Positions 46,588 through 54,483 of a stretch of 64,000 nucleotides of DNA are shown piece by piece. Each line of letters opens with the position of its first letter. Within the stretch, counting starts at the first letter, position 1. Position numbers and translations under genes: made by a program. Below the pieces are notes generated by a model that worked only from the letters and a program-made list of their open reading frames with translations, had not been told where the DNA came from and did no database searches. This stretch comes from Natronolimnobius baerhuensis (GTDB taxonomy: Archaea > Halobacteriota > Halobacteria > Halobacteriales > Natrialbaceae): NCBI RefSeq assembly GCF_002177135.1, contig NZ_MWPH01000002.1:1197255-1261254 (forward strand), given 5' to 3'.

Positions 46588-46602
46588 CCATTATAATATT
46601 AA
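46588..46602 (-). promoter_or_regulatory. TATA-like promoter of lasso precursor 1
   Basis: On the minus strand TTAATATTATAA lies 25-35 bases before the ATG at 46566. It suggests separate strong transcription of this precursor. Confidence 0.5.
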
Positions 46603-46638
46603 CTGTCTTGAGTATAAAATAAAATCGGTTGCGTGGTG

Positions 46639-46794
46639 TTAGAAGATGGATCCAGTGATGGACACACCGGTGTCAGCCGCTGCCTCCGTCACTGCATCTT
46701 CGCTGTCACCGACTTTGTCGTTCTGCGTGAGCGTTTCGACTGTACCATACTCGGTCAATTCCGGACGGTCGTATCGTGATGTATTGTCGGACAT
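46639..46794 (-). CDS. Lasso peptide precursor 2
   Basis: The peptide has 51 residues from the ATG at 46794; an upstream ATG at 46821 adds nine residues without leader features. The leader motif is intact: Tyr8, Pro11, Leu13, Gly17 and Thr23 in YDRPELTEYGTVETLT. The core region reads NDKVGDSEDAVTEAAADTGV and ends SITGSIF. It is a close paralogue of precursor 1, 72 bases away, identical through GTVETLTQNDK and GDSED and differing mainly toward the C-terminus. The two probably give related but distinct products from one maturation machinery. Confidence 0.85.
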   Translation of the reverse strand: MSDNTSRYDRPELTEYGTVETLTQNDKVGDSEDAVTEAAADTGVSITGSIF

Positions 46795-46820
46795 CGCCGT
46801 ATAGTTTATTCTGTATAGCA

Positions 46821-46830
46821 ATAAAATTTA
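46821..46830 (-). promoter_or_regulatory. TATA-like promoter of lasso precursor 2
   Basis: On the minus strand TAAATTTTAT lies 27-36 bases before the ATG at 46794. Confidence 0.4.
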
Positions 46831-46880
46831 GTGCCTAATAAATTGGTCTTGAACGGAGAGAAGTGGTAAACTGCGGGCGC

Positions 46881-48785
46881 TTATGACTGCTCGAGTGCGG
46901 TCGGCTGCTTTTGGTGTGGCCATGCCTCGAGCCAGGCCGCAAGTGAGCGAGCACGCCAGAGTGTCCGAGCATCGCGACTCGAGGGTGACGTTTCAAAACG
47001 GTCGGATGCGGCCTGCAGTTCATCCATATCGAGATAGCGCGCCAGAGAACCGGGATTCTCGAGCAGGTTGGTGAGTGCCTCCCTTTCGTTTGTGAGTGCG
47101 TTCCAGAACGCTTCGTCCATCATCGTTTTCCAGGGCCGTTCCTGGATCGACTGCGGCAGGAGGTCGGAAAGGGACCGACGAACAATTGCTCTCGTCCAAC
47201 CATCACGAAACTGCTGGGAGGGAGGCATTGCCAGTGAGAGTTCAAGCAAGCGTTTATCCGCAAAGGGATAGCGCGGTTCGACGCCGAACGCCCCATAGCG
47301 CAGGTCGATTGCCTCGAGATTGGCGGCGTGGCGTTCGGAGGTGAGCGAACGATACTGGCGGAGTCGGTCGGTAGTCGCGACACGGAGTGAGTGCGATCCA
47401 GCAAGCGACTGGTAGCGCTCGCGGAGGCCGATCCGGTCGACGAATACGGGATTCAACGCAGGATTCGCCTGCGCCTCGAGAATGGGCTTGCCACGATGGG
47501 TTCGATACGTGCGTCGAACTGAATCTGGAACGAGCGAAAAGAGGACATGGCGAACGAACAGATGGCTCGCCGGTGTCCCGAAGTGCTCGCCCATTGCCTG
47601 CAGTTCACGCCTGAGATGTCGCCAGCGTGCGGTCCGGAACAGTTGCGGTAACAGTCCGAGGCCGTAGTTCGACGTACAGTCGCCGAGAACGCCATTTAAG
47701 GCGATATCGACGCCAACTTCGTCAGTCCGACGTGACAGTTCCCACACCGAAAAGTAGAGCGTGTTGTGTGGCGGTCGGTCGAAGTACGTCAGCATCTCTG
47801 CTTCGTTCTCGAGTACACCGATCCCATCTGGTCGAACGAAATGCGGGACAATCCCGGACTGGTCGGTGACAGCCTCGATATACTCGCGTTCGTCACTCGA
47901 GTCGGCCTCATCGAAGACCGTCGAGAACGTGTGGAGTGGCTCGTCATCGGGGAGGATATCTCGAGCAACGACAGTGACCGACGAGGAGTCGAGACCGCCA
48001 CTGAGTTCCGAGCCAATTTCCCCCGCAGTACGGAGTCGACAGCGGACGGCCTCCTCGAACGTTTCCCGAAAGCGACGTTCGTAGGCGGCATCCGATGGGC
48101 ACGAAAGCGTTTTCGACGGGTCGAGGCTCCAGTATTGCCAGTACTCGCAGTCGGTGGGCGTGACGACCATCGCATGTGCTGGTGGAAGCCGTTGGACGTG
48201 TTCGTAGTACGAAATCGTCTCGTCCTCGAGTCGGCCCGTCAGGAAGTCACCGATCCGTCGCTCATCGATAGTTCCCGGAACGCTCGAGAGGGGAAGCAAT
48301 GCCTTGAGTTCGGTTGCAAACGCGAACGTGGCATCGGTCTGATGGTAATAAAACGGTTTGACGCCGACGTGGTCGCGCGCACAGAACAGGCGTGACTCTC
48401 GCTCGTCCCAGATGGCAAACGCGAAGGCCCCAATCAGGTGCTCGACACACGCAGTGCCCCACTTTCGATAGGCTGCAAGTAGCAGGTGACTATCGGGGGC
48501 CGCTGGCGAGAGCGACGACATCGACCCCGAAAGTGCCGCCAGTAACTTCGCGCGATTGTCGAGGCGAGCATCCGCGGTAATCACCAGGTCACCATCGCGA
48601 TACGGCTGCTCGTCGCGGGCCTGTGGTGTCGTTGCAAGCAGTTGATGGCCCAGTCCCACTCGACGCGCCTGCCAGCAGTCGCCGCCATCCGGTCCCCGAT
48701 GGGCCAGTCGCTCGTGCATTCGCTCGAGTATGCCAGCCTCGAGTGGGTCTCCGTTGCGGTCGAGCAGTCCGAGGAGTGCACTCAT
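46881..48785 (-). CDS. Lasso macrolactam synthetase (asparagine synthetase-like, C protein)
   Basis: This 634-residue protein is related to asparagine synthetase B. The N-terminal glutaminase-like domain (1-~200) starts Met-Ser instead of Met-Cys, so the Cys2 nucleophile is missing, as expected of lasso cyclases that do not use glutamine. The later LAHRGPDGGDCW is retained. The synthetase domain has the ATP PP-loop SGGLDSS at 262-268 and the downstream YPFADKRLLELSLAMP motif. It would adenylate the ring Asp/Glu side chain of the precursor and close the macrolactam with the new N-terminus. It overlaps B2 by four bases and precedes both precursor genes. Confidence 0.88.
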   Translation of the reverse strand: MSALLGLLDRNGDPLEAGILERMHERLAHRGPDGGDCWQARRVGLGHQLLATTPQARDEQPYRDGDLVITADARLDNRAKLLAALSGSMSSLSPAAPDSHLLLAAYRKWGTACVEHLIGAFAFAIWDERESRLFCARDHVGVKPFYYHQTDATFAFATELKALLPLSSVPGTIDERRIGDFLTGRLEDETISYYEHVQRLPPAHAMVVTPTDCEYWQYWSLDPSKTLSCPSDAAYERRFRETFEEAVRCRLRTAGEIGSELSGGLDSSSVTVVARDILPDDEPLHTFSTVFDEADSSDEREYIEAVTDQSGIVPHFVRPDGIGVLENEAEMLTYFDRPPHNTLYFSVWELSRRTDEVGVDIALNGVLGDCTSNYGLGLLPQLFRTARWRHLRRELQAMGEHFGTPASHLFVRHVLFSLVPDSVRRTYRTHRGKPILEAQANPALNPVFVDRIGLRERYQSLAGSHSLRVATTDRLRQYRSLTSERHAANLEAIDLRYGAFGVEPRYPFADKRLLELSLAMPPSQQFRDGWTRAIVRRSLSDLLPQSIQERPWKTMMDEAFWNALTNEREALTNLLENPGSLARYLDMDELQAASDRFETSPSSRDARTLWRARSLAAWLEAWPHQKQPTALEQS

Positions 48786-49297
48786 GGCTGTTCACGCCTA
48801 TTGAGTGGTGGAAGCGGTTCGAACCGTGAGAGGTCCTCGAGATGACCGAGCAAGACCGACTCATCGTACTCGATCCAACTGTGGGCTTCGAAGCCCGCTG
48901 GTGTGTCAGCCTCGAGACTGGCGTGGTCGCTGCCAGTTTCAGACGCTGGTTCGTCGTCGGAGTCCTCACCGCAGGCAGGTGCAACGCCGATTCGATGAAC
49001 GATATCGTGATCGTAGAGTCGGTGGATCGTCTCGGCAGTAACGGATCGCATTAGACAGGTTCGATGGCCTGGAATCGACCGGTCAGCAGTGTCGACCGCC
49101 CAGGCGACGTGTGCGGGCGACGGGGAACCGGGGACAACGCGAGCGACCGGGCGCGCGATCACCAGCAGTCCGTGTCTAAACGGTGCAAACGGCAGGAGTG
49201 CGAACGCGACTCGAGCCAGCACTAATAGGGTGGCTGCTACGAGGAGTCGGAACTTCTCCCCGAGCGGGACCGCGAGGAAGCCGGCTATCCGTCCCAT
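48782..49297 (-). CDS. Lasso leader peptidase (McjB-type transglutaminase fold, B2)
   Basis: The protein has 171 residues. The first ~55 are partly hydrophobic (LLVAATLLVLARVAFALLPF), then the McjB C-terminal domain follows: VAWAVDTADRSIPGHRTCLM with catalytic Cys81, ETIHRLYDHDIVHRIGVAPA, and FEAHSWIEYDESVL with catalytic His139. An acidic insert (~110-130) is unlike bacterial homologues and suits a halophile. It should cut the leader from the precursor after B1 delivers it. B1 lies nine bases upstream and the cyclase overlaps its end, so all three are translated together. Confidence 0.87.
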   Translation of the reverse strand: MGRIAGFLAVPLGEKFRLLVAATLLVLARVAFALLPFAPFRHGLLVIARPVARVVPGSPSPAHVAWAVDTADRSIPGHRTCLMRSVTAETIHRLYDHDIVHRIGVAPACGEDSDDEPASETGSDHASLEADTPAGFEAHSWIEYDESVLLGHLEDLSRFEPLPPLNRREQP

Positions 49298-49305
49298 GTA
49301 CTTCG

Positions 49306-49632
49306 TTACTCCTGTGTCGCCGGGTTGTTGTCGGCCTCAACCTCGATGAGTCCGGCATCGATCATCTCATGAAGGATGTCGCGAACGTCCCGTCGGCACT
49401 GTTCGGCCGAGACGTCGTCGTACGCCGCATGAATCGTCTCACAGAGGCTCTCGACAGTCCGTGGCTCCTGGACGAGTTCCCAGAGATGTGAGCCAACCTC
49501 GTTGAAGCCGTAGTACGTCCCCGACTCGAGTTCGAGGAGAACGGTTTCACCGTCGATTGTTGTCGCTAGATGGTCCTCGGTTGCGACAACTGCCGCCGTC
49601 ACTGGAATCGATTCAGTATCCCCCATAGTCAT
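49306..49632 (-). CDS. PqqD-like leader-binding protein (lasso B1/RRE)
   Basis: The protein has 108 residues from the ATG at 49632; GTG 49635 and ATG 49626 are alternatives. It is a stand-alone PqqD/RiPP-recognition element: ATTIDGETVLLELESGTYYG followed by FNEVGSHLWELVQEPRTVES, then a helical part (RRDVRDILHEMIDAGLIEVE). In lasso pathways B1 grips the Tyr/Pro/Leu/Gly leader motif and hands it to the B2 protease. It is the first gene of the maturation operon, behind a strong TATA-like box. Confidence 0.87.
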   Translation of the reverse strand: MTMGDTESIPVTAAVVATEDHLATTIDGETVLLELESGTYYGFNEVGSHLWELVQEPRTVESLCETIHAAYDDVSAEQCRRDVRDILHEMIDAGLIEVEADNNPATQE

Positions 49633-49656
49633 CACTTATTTATTCCATCCTTCACA

Positions 49657-49669
49657 CTATAAATATATG
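49657..49669 (-). promoter_or_regulatory. TATA box of the lasso maturation operon
   Basis: On the minus strand CATATATTTATAG lies 25-37 bases before the B1 start at 49632. It is the strongest TATA match in this cluster. Confidence 0.6.
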
Positions 49670-49735
49670 TTGTTTCAAGTCCGAAACACTCATGCAGCGG
49701 ACACACAGACACTCGAGAACTGAGACGAGACACCG

Positions 49736-50371
49736 ATGGATTTCACGAGAACAGCAGAGACGGACAGACAGGCCAGACGACTCCTCGCGATTCTCTTGCT
49801 CGGTGGGATTCTCAGCGGCCTATTCGTGTGGTACGGTATAACCGGTCCGCCGGATTCGGCGAGCGCCCAGTTACCAGACGAGTCCGAGTTTGGGCCAGCA
49901 ACTGACGAGTACATCGGTGAGCGGGTCGCCGCAACCGGCACAATCGTCGACACAGATCCCGTCAGACTCGAGGTCGAGTACGGTGATGAGTCGACAACGG
50001 TCGTCCTCGAGGGGTATACCGCGCCGGCTGAGGTGGGGTCGTACGAACTCGTCACGGGCACCCTCCGCGATGAGTCGACGATTGCTGTCGTCGGAAGCGA
50101 GGCCAGAGAACCCTGGGAAGCGACCTACATGTACGCCGTCTCGATACTCGCGATTTGCTGGATTGTCGTTCGTCTCGGCCGTGGCTGGCGCTTCGACCGC
50201 GACCAGTTCGCCTTGGTCCCTCGAACCCAAACCCGAACCCAGGTAGCGACACACCAGAACGCGAGCGGAGCATCGACTCGAGAGACGAATATGAGCGCGC
50301 ACGTGACTACGAACACTAACGCGAGTCCAGCCGCCAGCGACGGTTGCGACGAGGGAGACACAGATGGCTGA
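49736..50371 (+). CDS. Membrane protein with OB-like extracellular domain
   Basis: The protein has 211 residues. An N-terminal helix (RLLAILLLGGILSGLFVWYG) anchors it. Residues ~55-125 form a small beta domain (RVAATGTIVDTDPVRLEVEY, TTVVLEGYTAPAEVGSYELV) resembling an OB-fold. A second helix (YMYAVSILAICWIVVRLG) and a Thr/Asn-rich tail follow. It is divergent from the lasso B1 gene (103 bases) and overlaps the next gene by eight bases. Its function, and any role in lasso self-protection, are unknown. Confidence 0.65.
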   Translation: MDFTRTAETDRQARRLLAILLLGGILSGLFVWYGITGPPDSASAQLPDESEFGPATDEYIGERVAATGTIVDTDPVRLEVEYGDESTTVVLEGYTAPAEVGSYELVTGTLRDESTIAVVGSEAREPWEATYMYAVSILAICWIVVRLGRGWRFDRDQFALVPRTQTRTQVATHQNASGASTRETNMSAHVTTNTNASPAASDGCDEGDTDG

Positions 50372-50867
50372 TCTCCTGACACACGTTCTCGTCGGCTACT
50401 GTCTCGGCACAGCACTCTCGATTCGCGTTACGTGGATTCGGCCGGCACACGTGACGATGGTCATGGTCGGGGCAGCGCTGCCTGACCTCGCGAAGATCGA
50501 ACTCGTCGTCTCCTGGCGAACGATGGTCAGTCGCTTTGGCGTCCCCTGGGACTGGTTCGCGTTACATACGCTTGGTGGCACAGTCGTAACAGTCCTGCTC
50601 GTGAGTCTGTTGCTCGAGCCAAAAGAACGCTGGCGAGTGGCGTGCCTGCTCGCAGTCGGCGTTGCCTCGCATCACGTTTTCGACGTCATCTTGCTTTCAC
50701 GAACCGGCCTCTCCTACCCGGTTTTCTGGCCGCTAACGACGTATCAGCCGCCGGCCGGTGGACTGTTTTACAGTTGGGATCGCTGGCCGGCCGCTGTCAC
50801 TGGTATCGCCGCCTTCTGTCTCTGGCGGTACCGCCTGCGACGCGAAAACAGTCCCTCACCCGTCTGA
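50364..50867 (+). CDS. YdjM-like membrane-bound metal-dependent hydrolase family protein
   Basis: This 167-residue protein has about five helices and the family's early motif MADLLTHVLVGYCLGTAL followed by GAALPDLAKIELV, with a conserved His and Asp. HTLGGTVVTVLLVSLLLEPK and VASHHVFDVILL bring further His residues. The YdjM/DUF457 group is annotated as membrane hydrolases on fold similarity, with no proven reaction. It overlaps the upstream gene by eight bases and its end runs 12 bases into the convergent DUF1616 gene. Confidence 0.75.
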   Translation: MADLLTHVLVGYCLGTALSIRVTWIRPAHVTMVMVGAALPDLAKIELVVSWRTMVSRFGVPWDWFALHTLGGTVVTVLLVSLLLEPKERWRVACLLAVGVASHHVFDVILLSRTGLSYPVFWPLTTYQPPAGGLFYSWDRWPAAVTGIAAFCLWRYRLRRENSPSPV

Positions 50868-51959
50868 GTCAGTCACATCCACCCAGATCGAGACATCGTC
50901 TGCTGCAGTGTCGGTCGAGGGATCGTCCGGTACTGCGTCGAGATACAGCGCCCAGACGAGTCGGACCTCGCCCGTCATCGTCGGACGAACGTCGTGACGG
51001 TGATGCCACGTCTCATTGTGTGCCAATTCCGTCTCGAATCGCTCGAGTTCGCGCTGCTCTGTGACCGTCACGTTCGTCTCGCTGTGGCGGTCGATCTGTT
51101 GCTCGAGGACGACAACGGAGTACTCGACAGGGCGGTGTTCGTGATTGTCGAGGCCGACGACGAGGGTTGTGGAGTCACCGGGCGCAAGCGTCGTTGGATA
51201 GCCGTCGGCAACGAGGTCGCCGTCGTCATCCTCAGTGAGCAAAGCAATGCCGGAGAACTGCTCACCCGGACTGGAACCCTCCCCAGGAATCGCTGACGGG
51301 GCAACGACAGCGACGGTGATCGTGCTTACAGCCAGTACCACTGCGATGATGACGATGATGTTGAGCACCCCATCGACTCGCGTCGGTGGGTGGACCACGC
51401 CGTCTCGAGCGACCGCGAGCCATCGTCGGTACGGAACGCGAAATCGATCCTCGGGTGGAAGTCGAAGCCGCCGAATTGCCGCGACTCCAGTTCCAACGAG
51501 TACGAGGCCCCCAAGTGCAACCGTGACCGTCTCGGGTTGGATCCCCCAAGGCGTGACGTGCAACCCGACGCCGACAACCGGAACGAGTGCAACGCTGAGT
51601 GCCGCCGACAGAATCAGGCGCTCGAGGCCGTCAATCCCGTCTCGTCTCGAGGCTGCAGCCGCAGGGTGGGCCACACTCGAGTCAGTGCCCGCGGTTTCGG
51701 TGGTCGTCGGCGGAACAGACGCATCTTGAGCAGTCGGCGAAGTGCCAGCCGCTGGAAATAACGCCGCAACGAAGGCATATCCGGGAGCGAACAGGACGAA
51801 CAACACTCCGGCAACGAGGTGGAGCGCCGTCCCACGGAGACCGGGAAACAGGGACAGACCAACGGTACAAATCGTGAGGGCGGTGATACCGACCAGATCG
51901 ACTGGCACGGCCCGCAAACGCCACCAGCGGTGGTCACGATGTAACTGCCTGTTCGACAT
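50856..51959 (-). CDS. DUF1616 membrane protein
   Basis: The protein has 367 residues, with an N-terminal helix pair (VDLVGITALTICTVGLSLFP and LVAGVLFVLFAPGYAFVAAL). A Thr/Ala-rich loop (~75-110), two more helices (LSVALVPVVGVGLHVTPWGI, VALGGLVLVGTGVAAIRRLR) and another at ~215 follow. An extracytoplasmic C-terminal beta domain carries LAPGDSTTLVVGLDNHEHRP, a DUF1616 hallmark. Such proteins are widespread in haloarchaea and often occur near glycan and lipoprotein genes. No function is established. Confidence 0.83.
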   Translation of the reverse strand: MSNRQLHRDHRWWRLRAVPVDLVGITALTICTVGLSLFPGLRGTALHLVAGVLFVLFAPGYAFVAALFPAAGTSPTAQDASVPPTTTETAGTDSSVAHPAAAASRRDGIDGLERLILSAALSVALVPVVGVGLHVTPWGIQPETVTVALGGLVLVGTGVAAIRRLRLPPEDRFRVPYRRWLAVARDGVVHPPTRVDGVLNIIVIIAVVLAVSTITVAVVAPSAIPGEGSSPGEQFSGIALLTEDDDGDLVADGYPTTLAPGDSTTLVVGLDNHEHRPVEYSVVVLEQQIDRHSETNVTVTEQRELERFETELAHNETWHHRHDVRPTMTGEVRLVWALYLDAVPDDPSTDTAADDVSIWVDVTDSDG

Positions 51960-52053
51960 ACACAGACATCACTGTTCAGGTACAAAAATTAAGTGATGTT
52001 ATAGCTGGAACACGTCCGCTGAGTACGGCGATACTGACTGACAGGAGACCGCC

Positions 52054-54387
52054 TCAGGTTTCGATCACGAGTCCATCCAGCGCGTCGAGGTCAACTGGTT
52101 TATCGTCCGTGAGTTTGAGCAGTGCCTGTGCGGTGAGCAGTGCCTCTTCGGCCGTCTCGACCGTGACTGTCGCTGGCCCGAATGCAGCGCGTTCGTACAG
52201 CGATGTGAGCAACTCGAGGTCGTCAGTTTGCGGGCCAGTATAGCGCTCGTAAAACTCCCAGTGAGTCAGCGACTGCGCCGTCTCGCCAGCCACTGTTGTA
52301 TGGAGTTGCAGCCGAACCGCTGCATAGGCCAGTTCAACAGCCTCGTTCGTCCGTCCACTCGAGAGGCGGTCGTCGGCCTGCTCGAGCAGGTCATCACTTT
52401 TTGTTGACGACGTGGGTGCAGGTCCAGAGCCAGAATCGGGTTCGGCTGCCTCGACAGTGGATGAGAGTGTCGACTGCGCTAGCGATGTCTCACCGGAGTG
52501 GCCCTCATCAGTCGAGTGAGTCGCCGCGCCAGCGCTCGAGCCAAACTGGCTTTTCGACTTGCGTCCCACACCGAAGCGTGACCGGAAGCGACGGCGAACG
52601 CTCGAGCTACTGTACCAAATACCACTCCCGGCAGCACCGAGGACGGCAAGGGCACCGGCCAGTACGACCGCGAGTCTCGGCCACCCGTCGACACCCGCAA
52701 CGAGCGTCGGTAACTGCCCATCGGTGACAGACGTCGTCACGGCAATTTCGTTCAGATTCGTGTTGGTGCCGTCGTAGCTGACGGTCACCTGCTGGTCGAC
52801 AGCAACGGACCCTGGCGAGAGTGTCTCGGAAAACTGGCCGCCAGCATCGGTCCAGATCGTTCCAACAGGAGTGCCCTCGAGTGTGACCGCTACCGGCTGG
52901 CCCGGAACTGGCGTCCCCTCGAGCGTCGTTAGCGTCCCCGCAACTGCGAGGTCGCCGTCATCAGTTCGGACAGCCTCACTGTACAGTGCCGTCTCGCTCT
53001 CTCTGACGGTCAGGTCGTGTGTCGCACTCGCCGACGTAATCGCGCGGTCAGTGCCGTCGACCGTTGCAATCAGTTCGTGCTCGCCTGCTGGGACCGACGC
53101 TGGAAGCACGATATCGCCCTCGAGTGTCCCCGATTCGGTCTCGAGGGTGCCGAGTGTGGTGTCCCCGATTGTCAGTGTGACTGGTGCCCCATCGACCGAG
53201 CGGTTCTTGGCTGTCAGCGTTCCTGACAGCCCAATCCGCTCGCCATAGGCGACACCCGACTCGAGGTCGTCGTCTGGGAGTGACGAGGGCTGGTAGCCAT
53301 GATCGGTGTCAGCATCGAGGGAGAGGGTGGCTGGCGCGGCGTCGACTGCGACCGGAACCGTCGTTTCCGTCTTCTGATGGGGGATTCCGGGCGCTGGCCG
53401 ATACTGGACTGGAATCTCGTCGACAGTAGGAGACAGCGGGTCCGGCTGATACGAGACAGTGAACGTCCCGTCATCGACGGCTACCGACTGTGACTCACCG
53501 TTGATCTCGAGTGGAAGTGAGTCAATCTCGGTCCACGACTCGGCTGGTTCGGACGCAGTCTCGAGGGTTCCAGTTATCGTCACCGTCTCCGTCGGCCCGA
53601 CCGAATCGGCATCCGCCGTAGCCGTAAGCGTTGTCGGAGCAAACTGTGCCTCCCGAATAGTCTCTTGGCGTTCCTGAATGGACTGGGGACGATCAGCAAG
53701 CGACTCGGCTAGTGCTGGCCCATCGACTGCCGCGAGAGCGTCGATCACCGACCGATGCTCTGCGAGTCGTTCGGTTGCCACATCAACGTCGGCAGCCAGG
53801 GTATCGAGTTCACGAGCATGCTCGAGGGCCCCAGCCTCGTTGCCATCGTCAATCGCCTGTTCGTATGCCGTTTCAGTGTCATCGTAGCTGTCGACTGCCT
53901 CGATCAGAGCTAGCTGCTCGACTCGAGTCTGTTCAAACGCGTCGACGACGTCTGCTGGCTCGAGGTCGTCTGACCGCGTCTCGAGTGGTGTCTCGGGTCC
54001 GCCAGCCTGGGCCTCAGAAAGTGGGTCCGCTTCGTCTAACTCGCCGGCAGCACCAGTTTCGGCGACGAGTGTCTCGTACTGGTCGACGCGCTCGACGTAC
54101 GTCTCATCGAGCGGCACGCGTGCGTCATCGATGGTTCCAGCCGCAATCGCGGCCGAACTGCGCTGTAATCGGTCCTCAAGATCATCGATGAACCACGCTT
54201 GCAGGCTATCGTAGTCGCCATCGTCATCATACTCCGCGGGGTCGAGGTGGACGACAGGATCGCTGTCGTTCGCCGCTGGCACGGTCGAACTCGTGGCGAT
54301 GCTCGAGCCAGCAGCGACGGCGAGGCCGACACAGCAGACGAGTGCAACGAGGACGCAAAGACGAGCCCAGTCGACGTTCACATACAC
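52054..54387 (-). CDS. Large surface protein with Ig-like domains and C-terminal DUF4129
   Basis: The protein has 777 residues. A signal peptide (LCVLVALVCCVGLAVAAGSS) leads into a helical, Glu/Asp-rich region (~40-250). Several immunoglobulin-like beta modules follow (PTTLTATADADSVGPTETVT at ~255; YGERIGLSGTLTAKNRSVDG; TVSYDGTNTNLNEIAVTTSV). One membrane helix (WPRLAVVLAGALAVLGAAGS) then leads into a cytoplasmic DUF4129 domain (RTNEAVELAYAAVRLQLHTT). DUF4129 is usually attached to transglutaminase proteins in MoxR/DUF58 operons. Here it stands alone, beside the second such gene set. Confidence 0.8.
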   Translation of the reverse strand: MYVNVDWARLCVLVALVCCVGLAVAAGSSIATSSTVPAANDSDPVVHLDPAEYDDDGDYDSLQAWFIDDLEDRLQRSSAAIAAGTIDDARVPLDETYVERVDQYETLVAETGAAGELDEADPLSEAQAGGPETPLETRSDDLEPADVVDAFEQTRVEQLALIEAVDSYDDTETAYEQAIDDGNEAGALEHARELDTLAADVDVATERLAEHRSVIDALAAVDGPALAESLADRPQSIQERQETIREAQFAPTTLTATADADSVGPTETVTITGTLETASEPAESWTEIDSLPLEINGESQSVAVDDGTFTVSYQPDPLSPTVDEIPVQYRPAPGIPHQKTETTVPVAVDAAPATLSLDADTDHGYQPSSLPDDDLESGVAYGERIGLSGTLTAKNRSVDGAPVTLTIGDTTLGTLETESGTLEGDIVLPASVPAGEHELIATVDGTDRAITSASATHDLTVRESETALYSEAVRTDDGDLAVAGTLTTLEGTPVPGQPVAVTLEGTPVGTIWTDAGGQFSETLSPGSVAVDQQVTVSYDGTNTNLNEIAVTTSVTDGQLPTLVAGVDGWPRLAVVLAGALAVLGAAGSGIWYSSSSVRRRFRSRFGVGRKSKSQFGSSAGAATHSTDEGHSGETSLAQSTLSSTVEAAEPDSGSGPAPTSSTKSDDLLEQADDRLSSGRTNEAVELAYAAVRLQLHTTVAGETAQSLTHWEFYERYTGPQTDDLELLTSLYERAAFGPATVTVETAEEALLTAQALLKLTDDKPVDLDALDGLVIET

Positions 54388-54483
54388 TCATTCGTACCTA
54401 AAATCAAAAAGCTATTCAATTGAATCAGCTGTATGTGTACAGACAACGGAGGGGCCGACCGGTGGTCCCAACGGGAGCCAACA

